Below, in pieces: positions 44,006 through 53,912 of a stretch of 64,000 bases of DNA. The notes under the pieces are model-generated. The model did not search any database and had not been told where the DNA came from. It saw nothing but the letters and a program-made list of their open reading frames with translations. Position 1 is the stretch's first letter, and the number at the start of each line of letters is the position of its first letter. The DNA lies in contig NZ_AYTB01000017.1 in the NCBI RefSeq assembly GCF_000505545.1, forward strand, positions 170,216-234,215, read 5' to 3'. The translations under genes were made by a program, and so were the position numbers. Source of the stretch: Kurthia huakuii LAM0618 (GTDB lineage Bacteria; Bacillota; Bacilli; Bacillales_A; Planococcaceae).

Positions 44006-45232
44006 TTGGAAACTTATATTGGAAGGCAACCTATATTTGATGAGCTAGAGCAAGTGTATGCTTACGAACTATTGTATCGTAACAATGAAAAAAACTATTT
44101 TGAAATGCCAGATGCAGATGTTGCGACATACGATGTCATCGCCAAAACTTTTGTATCTTTTGGCGTAGATGAGTTGTCGCAAGGACGACCTTGTTTTATT
44201 AACTTTACAGAAAATCTTTTAATGAGTTCGATTTTTGAACAACTATCTGCACAGTTTGTAGTTGTTGAATTGTTAGAAGATATTATAATTACAGAAGATA
44301 TTATTGAACGGGTTCAAGAATTAAAAAAATTAGGTTACCGTATTGCTCTCGATGATTTTTTATTAGCAGACGATTTATTAACTTCAAAAATTTTTAAGTA
44401 TGTGGATATTATCAAAGTCGATTTTTTATTGGCTTCAGAGGATGAGCGCTTAAAGATTGAGTACTTAGTAAGCAAGTATTATCCGCATATTACATTGTTA
44501 GCAGAAAAAGTAGAAACACTTGAAGAATACAAATGGGCTCGCTTGCATGGATATAAATTGTTTCAAGGTTATTTTTTTAAACGTCCCCAAATTATCGTAA
44601 CAAAAGACATTCCAGCGAATATTTTACAATACTATCGTGTCATTGCATTGCTACGTGAATCTGCTCCAAATATTAATCATTTGGCGGAAACAATTGAACG
44701 CGATATGTCACTGTCATATAAACTTTTAAAGCTTATTAATGGTTCGCCAAAACGACGCCTTAACAAAGTACGTTCAATTAAAGAGGCTATTCTATCTTTA
44801 GGATTACGGGATTTACAACAGTGGCTTCATATTTTAACGTATCGTGAAATGCGTGCTACGAAAGTCTCTGAGCGTCTACAAGAAGTTATGAAAGCATCGC
44901 TCGTGCGTGCAAAAATGTGTGAGTCATTGGCGCGCTATAATGGTGAGAAATCTCCTTCAGAATATTTTTTAGTCGGTATGTTTTCGCTTGTGGATGTTAT
45001 TTTAGGTCGCCCACTCTATCAAATTTTACAACAGCTCCCATTATCTGAAGATGTTGTAACGACAATTTCAGGCGATAATACATCGCTGCAACCATATTTA
45101 CAACTCGCCATTTCACTTGAAAATATGGAAGTGGAGCATGTTCGTCAATTGGCGCGTCAAATCGAAGTTCCTGCAACAACTCTTTTACGCATGCATTACG
45201 AAGCAAATGAATGGGCCGGTCAAGTTCAGTAA
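44006..45232 (+). CDS. EAL-HDOD signalling protein (YuxH-like)
   Basis: A 408-residue protein with an N-terminal EAL domain (about 1-200) and a C-terminal HDOD domain (about 205-400). The EAL signature is changed to ELL (Glu21), but several other positions seen in active cyclic-di-GMP phosphodiesterases are present: Asn in NFTEN, LDDF, IKVDF, AEKVE and GYKLFQGYFFKRP. Activity is therefore uncertain. The start is TTG 44006 after GGGAGAGGG. Same architecture and length as B. subtilis YuxH. It may act as a ligand-sensing rather than a degrading protein. Confidence 0.85.
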   Translation: METYIGRQPIFDELEQVYAYELLYRNNEKNYFEMPDADVATYDVIAKTFVSFGVDELSQGRPCFINFTENLLMSSIFEQLSAQFVVVELLEDIIITEDIIERVQELKKLGYRIALDDFLLADDLLTSKIFKYVDIIKVDFLLASEDERLKIEYLVSKYYPHITLLAEKVETLEEYKWARLHGYKLFQGYFFKRPQIIVTKDIPANILQYYRVIALLRESAPNINHLAETIERDMSLSYKLLKLINGSPKRRLNKVRSIKEAILSLGLRDLQQWLHILTYREMRATKVSERLQEVMKASLVRAKMCESLARYNGEKSPSEYFLVGMFSLVDVILGRPLYQILQQLPLSEDVVTTISGDNTSLQPYLQLAISLENMEVEHVRQLARQIEVPATTLLRMHYEANEWAGQVQ

Positions 45233-45293
45233 AGCATTTCCATGCTATACTGATAAAGAGTGCAAGGGTTAATAAGTGAGGAGGAGATAAACG

Positions 45294-45614
45294 TTGAAAA
45301 AAGTATTTTTTGGCGTCGTTCTGGGAGCAACTATGTTGTTAGCAGCATGTGGTGGTAGCGATGAGGCAGGGAAAAATAGTGGTACAACTGCAGAACCAGA
45401 TGCAGCGCAATTAGCAGAGCAAAAATGCATGGGCTGTCACGGTAAAAATTTAGAGGGTGGCTCAGCACCAGCTCTTGATAAAATTGGCGCTGATAAAACT
45501 GAAGAAGAGATTGCGACGATTATTAAAGAAGGGACAAAAGGTGGTATGCCAGCAGGTCTCGTTAAAGATGATGAAGCAGAGCAGTTAGCTAAATGGTTAG
45601 CTGAAAAAAAATAA
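45294..45614 (+). CDS. cccB: Membrane-anchored cytochrome c-551
   Basis: A 106-residue lipoprotein cytochrome. The signal peptide has lipobox LAAC with Cys19, an Asp/Gly-rich linker (20-35), haem attachment Cys45-x2-Cys48-His49, and a probable axial Met in GGMPAGL near the C-terminal end of the haem domain. It carries electrons at the outer face of the membrane to terminal oxidase. The start is TTG 45294, 7 bp after GAGGAGGAG. Same layout and size as B. subtilis CccB. Confidence 0.93.
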   Translation: MKKVFFGVVLGATMLLAACGGSDEAGKNSGTTAEPDAAQLAEQKCMGCHGKNLEGGSAPALDKIGADKTEEEIATIIKEGTKGGMPAGLVKDDEAEQLAKWLAEKK

Positions 45615-45620
45615 TGTCGA

Positions 45621-45668
45621 TGAAACTGTTTCTTACGCTAAAGTACGCGTTTGGAACAGTTTCTTTTT
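45621..45668 (+). terminator. Terminator after cccB
   Basis: Long hairpin with outer stem GAAACTGTT / AACAGTTTC and an inner ACGC / GCGT part, followed by TTTTTAT. Confidence 0.82.
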
Positions 45669-45716
45669 ATGCCTTAGGTTGCTAAAATAAGAAGGTATGA
45701 GAGGAGTGTGCATGAA

Positions 45717-46646
45717 GTGGATCAAGTTAGTACAAAAGATGTCATTGAAATGTTTGACCTGAAGCTAGAAAGTGGCGAAGAAGGTATTGGACGTCACATT
45801 TTAACGAGTGATATTTCACGTCCGGGACTAGAGATGGCAGGTTATTTCAATCATTATCCAGCCGAACGTGTGCAATTATTAGGAAAATCAGAGCTATCAT
45901 TTTTTAATACGTTATCAGTTGAAGAAAAACGCAACCGTATGAATAAACTATGTGCTGCAAATACACCAGCTATTATTATTTCGCATAATATGGAAGTACC
46001 ACAAGAGCTTATCGAAGCATCTGAAACAAACCATGTACCTGTGTTAATGACAAAATTAAAAACGACACGATTTTCTAGTATGTTAACCAATTATTTAGAA
46101 AGTCGTTTAGCACCAATGACTGCTGTGCATGGTGTATTAGTCGATATTTATGGTATCGGTGTTCTATTAACTGGTAAAAGTGGCGTAGGGAAAAGTGAAA
46201 CCGCACTGGAACTTGTAAAAAAAGGTCACCGTTTAGTAGCTGATGACTGCGTTGAAATTCGTCAAGAATCAGAAAATATGCTTGTCGGAAATGCACCTAA
46301 ATTAATTGACCATATGTTAGAAATTCGTGGAATTGGATTAATTAATATTATGACGATGTTTGGTGCGAGTGCTGTGCGCCGTAATAAGCGCATTTCACTT
46401 GTCATTGATTTAGAATTATGGGATGCTGAAAAAACATATGACCGTCTTGGCTTAGAATCGCAAACGATGAAAGTCCTTGATACTGAATTAACGAAACTAA
46501 CGATTCCCGTACGTCCTGGTCGAAACTTAGCCGTTATTATCGAAGTAGCAGCGATGAACTATCGTTTGAAAAATCTAGGTATCAATTCGGCTGAAGAATT
46601 TACACAACGTCTTGAAAGTGTCATTCAAGAAAAATCAGATATGTAG
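45717..46646 (+). CDS. hprK: HPr kinase/phosphorylase
   Basis: Bifunctional enzyme that phosphorylates HPr and Crh on Ser46 and removes that phosphate, controlling CcpA-dependent carbon catabolite repression. Of 309 residues, the catalytic region has His138 in AVHGV, Walker A GKSGVGKS (153-160), and Asp176/Asp177 in LVADDCVEI; the signature [11 protein letters not shown] follows. The start is GTG 45717, 10 bp after GAGGAG, giving MDQVSTKDV, which fits the usual N terminus; a GTG at 45708 is only 1 bp from the ribosome site. Its substrate Crh is encoded at 61578. Confidence 0.94.
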   Translation: MDQVSTKDVIEMFDLKLESGEEGIGRHILTSDISRPGLEMAGYFNHYPAERVQLLGKSELSFFNTLSVEEKRNRMNKLCAANTPAIIISHNMEVPQELIEASETNHVPVLMTKLKTTRFSSMLTNYLESRLAPMTAVHGVLVDIYGIGVLLTGKSGVGKSETALELVKKGHRLVADDCVEIRQESENMLVGNAPKLIDHMLEIRGIGLINIMTMFGASAVRRNKRISLVIDLELWDAEKTYDRLGLESQTMKVLDTELTKLTIPVRPGRNLAVIIEVAAMNYRLKNLGINSAEEFTQRLESVIQEKSDM

Positions 46647-46666
46647 CGTTGTGAAAGGAGAAAATA

Positions 46667-47470
46667 ATGGATTTAGCTTTAATGGCGATTGATCCGGTAG
46701 CCTTTTCAATTGGGGCACTTGAAGTTCGCTGGTATGGAGTTATTATTGCCAGTGGGATTTTACTGGGATATTTCGTTGCACAACATGAAATGAAAAAGCG
46801 TGGATTTGGTGAAGATTTCTTAACAGACTTATTAATTTGGACTGTGCCAATCGCAATTATTTGCGCACGTATTTACTATGTTATTTTTGAATGGTCGTAC
46901 TACAGTCAACATCCTGGTGACATCATTCAAATTTGGAACGGTGGTATTGCCATCCACGGAGCATTAATTGGTGGTGGGATTACTGTTTATGTATTTTGTA
47001 AGAAACGTGGTGTTAACTTCTGGCAAGTAGCTGATATTATGGCACCATCCATTTTAATCGGTCAAATTTTAGGTCGATGGGGTAACTTTATTAATCAAGA
47101 AGCACATGGTGGTCCAGTAACGCAATCGTTTTTAGAAAATTTAATGATTCCAGATTGGATTATTAACCAAATGAATATTGATGGCATTTATTATCATCCA
47201 ACATTCTTATATGAATCATTATGGAATGTAGTTGGCCTAATTGTGCTGTTATTACTGCGCAAAGTCAATCTTCGCCGCGGTGAAATTTTCTTAACTTATG
47301 TTATTTGGTATTCATTCGGTCGCTTCTTCATTGAAGGACTTCGTACAGATAGTTTATTAATCATGGGCTTCCGTACAGCGCAGCTTGTATCGTTAGCTGC
47401 CTTAGTCATTGCGGTCATTATTTTTATTTACCGCCGCATCAAAATGAAGCCAGTACGTTATAAAGATTAA
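46667..47470 (+). CDS. lgt: Prolipoprotein diacylglyceryl transferase
   Basis: Transfers diacylglycerol to the lipobox cysteine of prolipoproteins, the first step of lipoprotein maturation. A 267-residue membrane enzyme with seven hydrophobic segments; the Lgt signature [15 protein letters not shown] lies at about 137-151, with the essential Arg in it, and the IHGALIGG motif at about 98-105. It is 20 bp after hprK, as in B. subtilis. The lipoproteins OppA, PrsA and CccB and the beta-propeller lipoprotein of this window are its expected substrates. Confidence 0.95.
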   Translation: MDLALMAIDPVAFSIGALEVRWYGVIIASGILLGYFVAQHEMKKRGFGEDFLTDLLIWTVPIAIICARIYYVIFEWSYYSQHPGDIIQIWNGGIAIHGALIGGGITVYVFCKKRGVNFWQVADIMAPSILIGQILGRWGNFINQEAHGGPVTQSFLENLMIPDWIINQMNIDGIYYHPTFLYESLWNVVGLIVLLLLRKVNLRRGEIFLTYVIWYSFGRFFIEGLRTDSLLIMGFRTAQLVSLAALVIAVIIFIYRRIKMKPVRYKD

Positions 47471-47474
47471 GTTA

Positions 47475-47509
47475 GAAGAGTGTTGCAGATAACGCAGCAC
47501 TCTTTTTTT
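47475..47509 (+). terminator. Terminator after lgt
   Basis: Stem AGAGTG-TTGC / GC-AGCACTCT with loop AGATAAC and T7. Confidence 0.85.
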
Positions 47510-47546
47510 CGTTATAATAGAAGAAAGAAGAGAGAGGTGCAGTGGT

Positions 47547-48197
47547 ATGAATTTTGAGGCATTGTTATTTGATTTTGATGGAACATTATTAAACACGAAT
47601 GATTTAATTATTGAAACATTTGCTCATGTGGTGGATCCAAAATTTCCGGGTCGCTATCAACGCAGCGATTATTTGAAATTTATCGGACCAACCTTGTTAG
47701 AATCTTTTACAGAAGTGGATGCATTGAATGCAGAAGCGTTAGTTGCAGAGTATCGTGTATGGAATCAACAGCATCATGATGAACTTGTGACGGAGTTTCC
47801 AAATGTGAAAGAAGTATTATTTAATTTACATGAAGCTGGTGTACGCTTAGCTGTTGTTTCAACAAAACGTGGAGATACATTGCGCAAGGGTTTAGATTTG
47901 ATGGGTATTACAGCGTTATTTGACGTGCTGATTTCACAAGATGATGTAGTGCATACGAAACCGCATCCAGAGCCTGTTGAAAAGGCAGTTATATTACTTG
48001 GTGTTGAAAAGTCTAAAGCGCTAATGATTGGTGATAATTCACATGATATTTTAGGAGGGCATAATGCAGGTGTGCAAGCAGCAGGTGTAGCATGGTCATA
48101 CAAAGGAATAGACTATTTGAAACAGTTTAATCCAGACTATATGTTACATGATATGGCCGATTTATATGATATCGTAGGAATTAAAAGTCATGCGTAA
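47547..48197 (+). CDS. ppaX: Pyrophosphatase PpaX
   Basis: A 216-residue HAD enzyme. Motif I is DFDGT with Asp9/Asp11, motif II STKRGD, motif III Lys in HTKPHPEP, and motif IV GDNSHDI. In Bacillus PpaX hydrolyses the pyrophosphate made when HprK uses PPi-linked dephosphorylation of Ser-P-HPr, which explains its place near hprK. GAGAGGTGCAG precedes the ATG. It overlaps yvoF by 8 bp. Confidence 0.93.
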   Translation: MNFEALLFDFDGTLLNTNDLIIETFAHVVDPKFPGRYQRSDYLKFIGPTLLESFTEVDALNAEALVAEYRVWNQQHHDELVTEFPNVKEVLFNLHEAGVRLAVVSTKRGDTLRKGLDLMGITALFDVLISQDDVVHTKPHPEPVEKAVILLGVEKSKALMIGDNSHDILGGHNAGVQAAGVAWSYKGIDYLKQFNPDYMLHDMADLYDIVGIKSHA

Positions 48198-48696
48198 AAC
48201 AGAGCGCTATCCGGTAGAAGGCTCAACATCGCTATGGCAGATTTACAAAACGGTCTCATTTTGGAAAGTAGCGAAATGTTTTATTGTGATTGAAATTGCG
48301 CGTATTACGCCATTCTTATCATGGAAAAACTGGATGTACCGAACATTGTTACGGATGGATGTTGGAAAACGAACGGCTTTCGCGTTAAAAGTAACACCGG
48401 ATACGATGTTCCCCGAACGTATTTCAGTTGGCGATGATACCATTATCGGTTTTAATACAACAATATTAGCGCATGAGTATTTAGTTGATGAGTATCGACT
48501 TGGCGATGTCAAGATTGGTAGTAGCGTGATGATTGGTGCTAATTCAACGATTCTACCAGGTGTGACAATCGGGGACGGCGCTGTTGTGTCAGCGATGACG
48601 CTTGTCAATAAAGATGTGCCTGCTGGAGCGATGGCTGGAGGCAACCCCATGCGCATTATTTATACGAAAGAGGAACGCGAAGCGAGAGGGAAATAA
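48190..48696 (+). CDS. yvoF: Left-handed beta-helix acyltransferase (YvoF-like)
   Basis: A 168-residue protein with hexapeptide repeats (about 75-150) such as VGDDTIIGFNTTILAH and IGSSVMIGANSTILPGVTIGDGAVVSAMTLV. The basic/aromatic N-terminal part (1-60) is probably helical and membrane-associated. Family members transfer acetyl or other acyl groups to sugars or amino acids; the substrate is unknown. It is coupled to ppaX by an 8-bp overlap and is followed by the his operon, as in B. subtilis. Confidence 0.88.
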   Translation: MRKTERYPVEGSTSLWQIYKTVSFWKVAKCFIVIEIARITPFLSWKNWMYRTLLRMDVGKRTAFALKVTPDTMFPERISVGDDTIIGFNTTILAHEYLVDEYRLGDVKIGSSVMIGANSTILPGVTIGDGAVVSAMTLVNKDVPAGAMAGGNPMRIIYTKEEREARGK

Positions 48697-48747
48697 CCTC
48701 GCTTCCCTGTTAAATAATCTGTTTATTCAATCAAATCTGAAATAAGG

Positions 48748-48776
48748 TTGACGATTTAACATGATTGCGTTAAAAT
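48748..48776 (+). promoter_or_regulatory. Promoter of the histidine operon
   Basis: TTGACG (48748-48753), 17-bp spacer, TAAAAT (48771-48776). It lies 66 bp upstream of hisZ and is the only good promoter before hisIE. Confidence 0.78.
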
Positions 48777-48797
48777 AGCTTCAACATATTAGTTCTC

Positions 48798-48815
48798 TAA
48801 TACTCTAGTGTATTA
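48798..48815 (+). promoter_or_regulatory. CTAG-centred palindrome in the his leader
   Basis: TAATAC-TCTAGT-GTATTA, a perfect 6-bp dyad with CTAG near the middle, about 20 bp downstream of the promoter -10. It is a possible operator for a TrpR-like repressor of the YerC family, which I recall being linked to his genes in Bacillus. No histidine T-box is present. Confidence 0.5.
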
Positions 48816-48841
48816 AAGTATTCGGATAAGGAAGTGTCAAC

Positions 48842-50008
48842 ATGTCATCAATTCGTAAGTTTGAAAAACCATTAGGAATGCGAGATACATTCCCAAAAAT
48901 CTTTGAAAAGCAAGAAGCCATTCGCAGTAAAGGGCGCGAATTTTTACAGTTACGTGGGTATGAGTTTTTAAAAACACCTACATTAGAATATTATGATACG
49001 GTCGGTAAAGCATCGGCTATCGTAGAGTCATCGTTATTTAAATTGGTTGATACACAAGGAAATACATTAGTATTACGCCCAGATATGACGACGCCAATTG
49101 CGCGTGTAGCATCATCGAAATTATTAAAAGAGAAGATTCCATTACGCCTTGCTTATTTTGCGAATGTATTCCGCGCGCAAGAGCATGAAGGTGGTCGCCC
49201 AGCGGAGTTTAGCCAAATGGGCATTGAAATTATCGGAGATTCTTCTGTTTATGCTGATGCAGAAGTAATTTTAACAGCAATCGATTTTTTAAACCAACTC
49301 GGTGTTGAAGATTTCAAAATTACGATTGGGAACGCAGGTATTTTAGATGCGATCATTCGTAAAAATGTTGAAACGGATGAGCAATTTGCGGAATTACATC
49401 AGCTACTTGTTCAGAAAAATCTTGTAGGTTTTGAAGAAGCTGTTGCTCGTTTCCGCCTGCCTCGCACTGAAGAAGAAACATTACTGAATTTCTTAGAGGA
49501 AGCGACAGAGCTTACAAGCATCCGTCAAATTTCAAAATATTTATCAGGAAAACAAGCATTGCTTTATATGGAGCAGTTAGCATCGATTTTAGAAATTGCC
49601 GATGTTGCAAAATACATCGCATTTGATTTTACATTAGCAAGTCACATGAACTATTACACAGGAATGTTGTTTGAAGTATTTGCAGCTGGTTCAGGTTTCT
49701 CATTAGGAAATGGCGGCCGCTATGATGGCTTATTAAGCGACTTTGGGAAAGATGTGGGTGCTATCGGATTTGGTATGCGTATCGATTATTTAGTCGAAGT
49801 GATGCCACAGCAAGAAGTACCAAAAGATGATGTGCTCGTATTATTTGTATCAATGCAATTACAAGAAGCATTAAAAACAGCAGAAACATTACGTGCACAA
49901 GGGAAACGCACGACACTACAAGCTATCGAAGGGTTAGAGGATGTGGCGACATTTGAGGCGCAGTTTAGTGATGTCGTACGCATTGGTCAAGGAGGAATTT
50001 CATTATGA
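48842..50008 (+). CDS. hisZ: ATP phosphoribosyltransferase regulatory subunit HisZ
   Basis: A 388-residue protein related to histidyl-tRNA synthetase but lacking tRNA charging activity; it binds histidine and activates the short HisG. Class II synthetase-like motifs are PLGMRDTFP at the N terminus, [25 protein letters not shown] (motif 2 region) and [14 protein letters not shown]. The C-terminal anticodon-binding domain of HisS is absent. AAGGAAGTG precedes the ATG. It overlaps hisG by 4 bp. Confidence 0.95.
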   Translation: MSSIRKFEKPLGMRDTFPKIFEKQEAIRSKGREFLQLRGYEFLKTPTLEYYDTVGKASAIVESSLFKLVDTQGNTLVLRPDMTTPIARVASSKLLKEKIPLRLAYFANVFRAQEHEGGRPAEFSQMGIEIIGDSSVYADAEVILTAIDFLNQLGVEDFKITIGNAGILDAIIRKNVETDEQFAELHQLLVQKNLVGFEEAVARFRLPRTEEETLLNFLEEATELTSIRQISKYLSGKQALLYMEQLASILEIADVAKYIAFDFTLASHMNYYTGMLFEVFAAGSGFSLGNGGRYDGLLSDFGKDVGAIGFGMRIDYLVEVMPQQEVPKDDVLVLFVSMQLQEALKTAETLRAQGKRTTLQAIEGLEDVATFEAQFSDVVRIGQGGISL

Positions 50009-50640
50009 GTAATACAGCATTAACAATCGCCATGCCAAAAGGTCGTATTTTTGAAGAAGCATATGATATGTTGATTGAGGCAGGATTCAATTTACCTGAA
50101 AACGTTGAAATGTCACGTAAATTAATGATTGAAATTCCTGAAGAAAATATTCGTTTTATTTTAGCGAAACCAATGGATGTGCCAACATATGTCGAACATG
50201 GTGTAGCTGACATCGGAATTGCTGGCAAGGATGTTTTATTAGAAGAGCGTCGTAATGTGCATGAGTTACTTGATTTAAATATTTCAAAATGTCATGTCGC
50301 ATCAGCTGGTTTACCTAATACAGGATTAAATGAAATTGCACCACGTATTGCGACAAAGTATCCAAATATTGCTTCAGACTACTATCGTGAAAAAGGCGAG
50401 CAAGTCGAAATTATTGGCTTAAACGGTTCTATCGAATTAGCACCAATGATTGGCTTAGCAGATCGCATTGTCGATATCGTATCAACAGGCCAAACATTAA
50501 AAGAAAATGGTTTAGTTGAATATGAATTTGTTGTCGATGTCTCATCTCGCCTTATTGCAAACCAAGCAAGTTATCGTATGAAAAATGCTCGTATTCAAGA
50601 CCTTGTGAAACGGCTGAAAAAATGTGTGAGAGAAGGATAA
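50005..50640 (+). CDS. hisG: ATP phosphoribosyltransferase catalytic subunit HisG (short form)
   Basis: First committed step of histidine synthesis: ATP plus PRPP to phosphoribosyl-ATP. At 211 residues it lacks the C-terminal regulatory domain and depends on HisZ. Signature sequences are [25 protein letters not shown] and the PRPP-binding region [14 protein letters not shown]. It starts within the hisZ stop (ATGA). Confidence 0.96.
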   Translation: MSNTALTIAMPKGRIFEEAYDMLIEAGFNLPENVEMSRKLMIEIPEENIRFILAKPMDVPTYVEHGVADIGIAGKDVLLEERRNVHELLDLNISKCHVASAGLPNTGLNEIAPRIATKYPNIASDYYREKGEQVEIIGLNGSIELAPMIGLADRIVDIVSTGQTLKENGLVEYEFVVDVSSRLIANQASYRMKNARIQDLVKRLKKCVREG

Positions 50641-50644
50641 AATG

Positions 50645-51922
50645 ATGAAAATTCAACAACTAACAGCAGACATTTCATTAAAACGTCAATTAGAAGGTGG
50701 CAATGAGCAGCAACTTCGCACTGTACGTGAAGTATTAGCAAATGTTAAAGTGAACGGTGATACGGCTGTAAAAGAATATAGTGCTAAATGGGACGGGGTG
50801 CTACTTGATAACTTGCGTGTGTCAACCGAAGAAATTCAACAAGCTGTTGCATCAATGGAACCTCAAATCGTTGCAGATTTAACAGAAGCGGCGGCGAATA
50901 TTCGTTATTACCATGAACAACAAAAACGTGATGGTTATAAGCTACCACTAGAAGATGGCTCGTGGTTGGCGCAGCGTATTACGGCAATTGCATCTGTGGG
51001 GCTTTATGTACCGGGTGGTTCAGCAGCCTATCCGTCATCTGTATTGATGAATGTAATTCCTGCACAAGTAGCGGGCGTGGAACGTATTGTCATCGCAACA
51101 CCATGTGATAAAGAAGGTAAACTTCCAGCAGCAGTGTTAACGGCAGCTTCTATTTTAGGCATAACAGAAATTTATAAAATGGGTGGTGCACAGGCAATTG
51201 CGGCACTTGCATATGGTACGGAAACAATCACTGGAGTCGATAAAATTACCGGTCCGGGAAATATTTTCGTTGCACTCGCAAAACGTGAAGTATTTGGTGA
51301 AGTGGCGATTGATATGATTGCTGGTCCAAGTGAAATTGCGGTAATTGCAGATGAAACAGCTCATGCAGATGAAGTGGCAGCTGATTTATTATCGCAAGCA
51401 GAACATGATCCGATGGCATGCGCAGTTCTTGTGACGACAAGTGAAGCAGTAGCAAAACAAGTGTCAGATGAAGTAGAAAAGCAACTTCAAACATTACCAC
51501 GTGAAGCGATTGCGCGTAAAGCAATTGAAAATTACGGTGCAATTTATGTTGGTGAATCAATGACACAAGTAGTTGCTGCGATTAATACATTAGCACCAGA
51601 ACACTTAGAAATCGTGACGAAAAATCCAGAAGCGGTGATGGAGCAAGTGAAAAATGCTGGTGCTATCTTCTTAGGACGCTATAGCTCAGAACCTGTTGGA
51701 GATTATTTTGCGGGTACAAATCACGTCTTACCAACGAATTCAACAGCATGTTTTGCATCGGGTTTAAATGTCGATGATTTTATTAAACGCACAAGCGTTG
51801 TTTATTATTCAGAACAAACATGGCAAGACAATGCGCCAAAAATTGCGCGACTTGCACGACTTGAAGGTTTAGAAGCACATGCACGCGCAGTAGAATCTCG
51901 CGGCTGGAATAAGGAGGACTAA
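50645..51922 (+). CDS. hisD: Histidinol dehydrogenase
   Basis: Catalyses the last two oxidations, L-histidinol to L-histidine, as a zinc-dependent enzyme. About 425 residues with VPGGSAAYPSSVLMNVIPA, KITGPGNIFVA, DMIAGPSEIAV, LSQAEHDPMA and NHVLPTNSTACFASGL. Two adjacent ATG codons (50642 and 50645) are possible; the second has better spacing to GAAGGA. The stop overlaps the hisB start region. Confidence 0.96.
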   Translation: MKIQQLTADISLKRQLEGGNEQQLRTVREVLANVKVNGDTAVKEYSAKWDGVLLDNLRVSTEEIQQAVASMEPQIVADLTEAAANIRYYHEQQKRDGYKLPLEDGSWLAQRITAIASVGLYVPGGSAAYPSSVLMNVIPAQVAGVERIVIATPCDKEGKLPAAVLTAASILGITEIYKMGGAQAIAALAYGTETITGVDKITGPGNIFVALAKREVFGEVAIDMIAGPSEIAVIADETAHADEVAADLLSQAEHDPMACAVLVTTSEAVAKQVSDEVEKQLQTLPREAIARKAIENYGAIYVGESMTQVVAAINTLAPEHLEIVTKNPEAVMEQVKNAGAIFLGRYSSEPVGDYFAGTNHVLPTNSTACFASGLNVDDFIKRTSVVYYSEQTWQDNAPKIARLARLEGLEAHARAVESRGWNKED

Positions 51923-51924
51923 TG

Positions 51925-52515
51925 ATGGTACGTTCAGCAAAAATTGCTCGTAAAACAAATGAAACACAAATCGAAATTGAATTAAATTTAGATGGTGAAG
52001 GCAAAGCGACCGTTGATACCGGCGTACCATTTATGGACCATATGCTTGATTTATTTTTGAAGCATGGCTTATACGATGGGGTCATTAAAGCGAATGGTGA
52101 TACACATATCGATGATCATCATACAACAGAAGATTTAGGCATTGTGTTAGGGCAGGTTATACGCGAAGCACTTGGTGATAAAAAAGGAATCCGTCGCTAC
52201 GGCCATGCGTTTGTGCCGATGGATGACGCCCTTGCTCAAGTGTTTGTTGATTGCTCGGATCGTCCGCATTTAGAGTTCCGTGCGGAGTTACCACAAGAAA
52301 AGGTGGGGACATTTGATACAGAATTAGTACATGAGTTTTTCTGGAAGTTCGCGCTTGAAGCACGTATTAATTTACACATTATCGTTCCTTATGGTCACAA
52401 TACACACCACATTATCGAAGCAATGTTTAAAGCAACAGCACGCGCACTAGACGACGCAGTACAAATCGATCCACGTGTGAAAGGTGTACCGTCAACAAAA
52501 GGCTTGTTGGGCTAG
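51925..52515 (+). CDS. hisB: Imidazoleglycerol-phosphate dehydratase
   Basis: Dehydrates imidazole glycerol phosphate to imidazole acetol phosphate. Monofunctional, 196 residues, manganese enzyme with the two metal motifs DDHHTTED and GHNTHHIIEAMFK, and GVPFMDHML near the N terminus. Two ATGs in a row (51922, 51925); the second gives normal spacing to AAGGAGGA. The phosphatase part of enteric HisB is absent, as usual in Bacillales. Confidence 0.96.
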   Translation: MVRSAKIARKTNETQIEIELNLDGEGKATVDTGVPFMDHMLDLFLKHGLYDGVIKANGDTHIDDHHTTEDLGIVLGQVIREALGDKKGIRRYGHAFVPMDDALAQVFVDCSDRPHLEFRAELPQEKVGTFDTELVHEFFWKFALEARINLHIIVPYGHNTHHIIEAMFKATARALDDAVQIDPRVKGVPSTKGLLG

Positions 52516-52526
52516 GGGGAAACAAC

Positions 52527-53171
52527 ATGAAAATTGGTATTATCGATTATGGTATGGGCAATTTATTTAGCGTAGAGCAAGCAGTAAAACGTCTTGGCGC
52601 AGAAGTACTAATCTCAGCAGATAAAGAAGAATTGTTAACAGCTGATGCATTAATTTTGCCAGGTGTAGGCGCATTTCCAGATGCGATGGCTCGTTTAGAA
52701 GAAACAAATCTTGTATCGTTATTTGATGATGTGGTAGCGACAAAAAAACCACTGTTAGGCATTTGCTTAGGGATGCAGCTACTTTTTGAAGAAAGTATTG
52801 AAAAAGGCGATAATAAAGGTCTTGGTTTATTCAAAGGGAGCATTGCAGAGTTTAGTGGAGAAGATGCAGAAGGTAAGACATATCGTGTGCCACATATGGG
52901 CTGGAATAATCTACAATTCAAACGTTATCCAACGTGGCTTTCAAAAGAAGCGTTAGATAATGATTATGTTTATTTTGTACATTCGTTTTATGCCACAGAT
53001 GTAGAAGAACTTGATTTAGTTGCGTATGCAGATTATGGTGGTGAAATCGTACCGGGAATCGTTCAAAAAGGTTCGATTACAGGGATGCAGTTCCACCCAG
53101 AAAAATCAGGTAGTTGTGGGGTTACGTTATTAACATCATGGTTACAAGGTATTGAAAAGGGAGAGGTCTAA
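52527..53171 (+). CDS. hisH: Imidazole glycerol phosphate synthase, glutaminase subunit
   Basis: Class I glutamine amidotransferase supplying ammonia to HisF. 214 residues with the nucleophile Cys in LGICLGMQLLFE and His/Glu of the triad in GMQFHPEKSG. Starts IGIIDYGMGNLFSVEQA. The ATG follows AGGGGGA. hisA follows 3 bp after the stop. Confidence 0.96.
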   Translation: MKIGIIDYGMGNLFSVEQAVKRLGAEVLISADKEELLTADALILPGVGAFPDAMARLEETNLVSLFDDVVATKKPLLGICLGMQLLFEESIEKGDNKGLGLFKGSIAEFSGEDAEGKTYRVPHMGWNNLQFKRYPTWLSKEALDNDYVYFVHSFYATDVEELDLVAYADYGGEIVPGIVQKGSITGMQFHPEKSGSCGVTLLTSWLQGIEKGEV

Positions 53172-53174
53172 CAG

Positions 53175-53912
53175 ATGACAGGTATTCAAATTTATCCAGC
53201 AATCGACATGCGAGGCGGTAAATGCGTGCGTTTATATAAAGGGGATTATGCGCAAGAAACAGTCTATGCAGACTCTCCATTCGACATGGCTAAGCAATTT
53301 AGTGATGCAGGAGCTACATATGTGCATATGGTTGACTTAGATGGTGCGAAGGACGGCGAGCGCGTACATGCTAATGATGTTATTCGCGTAGCGCAAGAGC
53401 TTCCAGTGAAAGTGCAAATTGGCGGCGGTATTCGTTCTGTTGAAGATGTGCGCTTTTATTTAGAAAGTGGCGTAGACCGTGTCATTATCGGTTCACTAGC
53501 TATTCGTGAGCCAGAGCTTGTGGCAACATTTATTGAAGAGTTTGGTGCAGAGCGCATCGTCATCGGATTAGATGCGAAAGATGGCATGGTTGCAACGCAT
53601 GGTTGGATTGAAACATCGGATCAAAAAGCAACAGATGTAGCAAAATATTTTGTTGAACGCGGTGCGAAGCATTTTATTTTCACTGATATTGCGACAGATG
53701 GTACGTTGCAGGGGCCAAATATCGTTGCAAACAAAGAACTGTCAGCTGCTACAGGTGCTGAAATTATTGTCAGCGGTGGTATGAGCTCACTTGTTGATAT
53801 TGAAGCGGTAAAAGCAGCAGCGAAAGATTCGACAATTGGCGGCGTCATTATCGGGAAAGCACTTTACACGGGGCGCTTTACGCTAGAAGAGGCACTTGAG
53901 GAGGCCAAGTAA
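53175..53912 (+). CDS. hisA: ProFAR isomerase
   Basis: Amadori isomerase converting ProFAR to PRFAR. A 245-residue TIM barrel with catalytic Asp11 in [14 protein letters not shown] and the second Asp in [14 protein letters not shown]; phosphate-binding loops are IGGGIRS and VSGGMSS. The ATG is preceded by GGGAGAGG. Its stop overlaps the hisF start by 1 bp (TAATG). Confidence 0.96.
   Translation: MTGIQIYPAIDMRGGKCVRLYKGDYAQETVYADSPFDMAKQFSDAGATYVHMVDLDGAKDGERVHANDVIRVAQELPVKVQIGGGIRSVEDVRFYLESGVDRVIIGSLAIREPELVATFIEEFGAERIVIGLDAKDGMVATHGWIETSDQKATDVAKYFVERGAKHFIFTDIATDGTLQGPNIVANKELSAATGAEIIVSGGMSSLVDIEAVKAAAKDSTIGGVIIGKALYTGRFTLEEALEEAK

Noticed and set aside
45708..45716. Start of hprK at GTG 45708
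   Set aside because: It is only 1 bp from GAGGAG; GTG 45717 has normal spacing and gives the family N terminus.
48697..48841. Histidine T-box ahead of hisZ
   Set aside because: No GGGTGG-ACCGCG core and no room for Stem I; only a promoter and a dyad are present.
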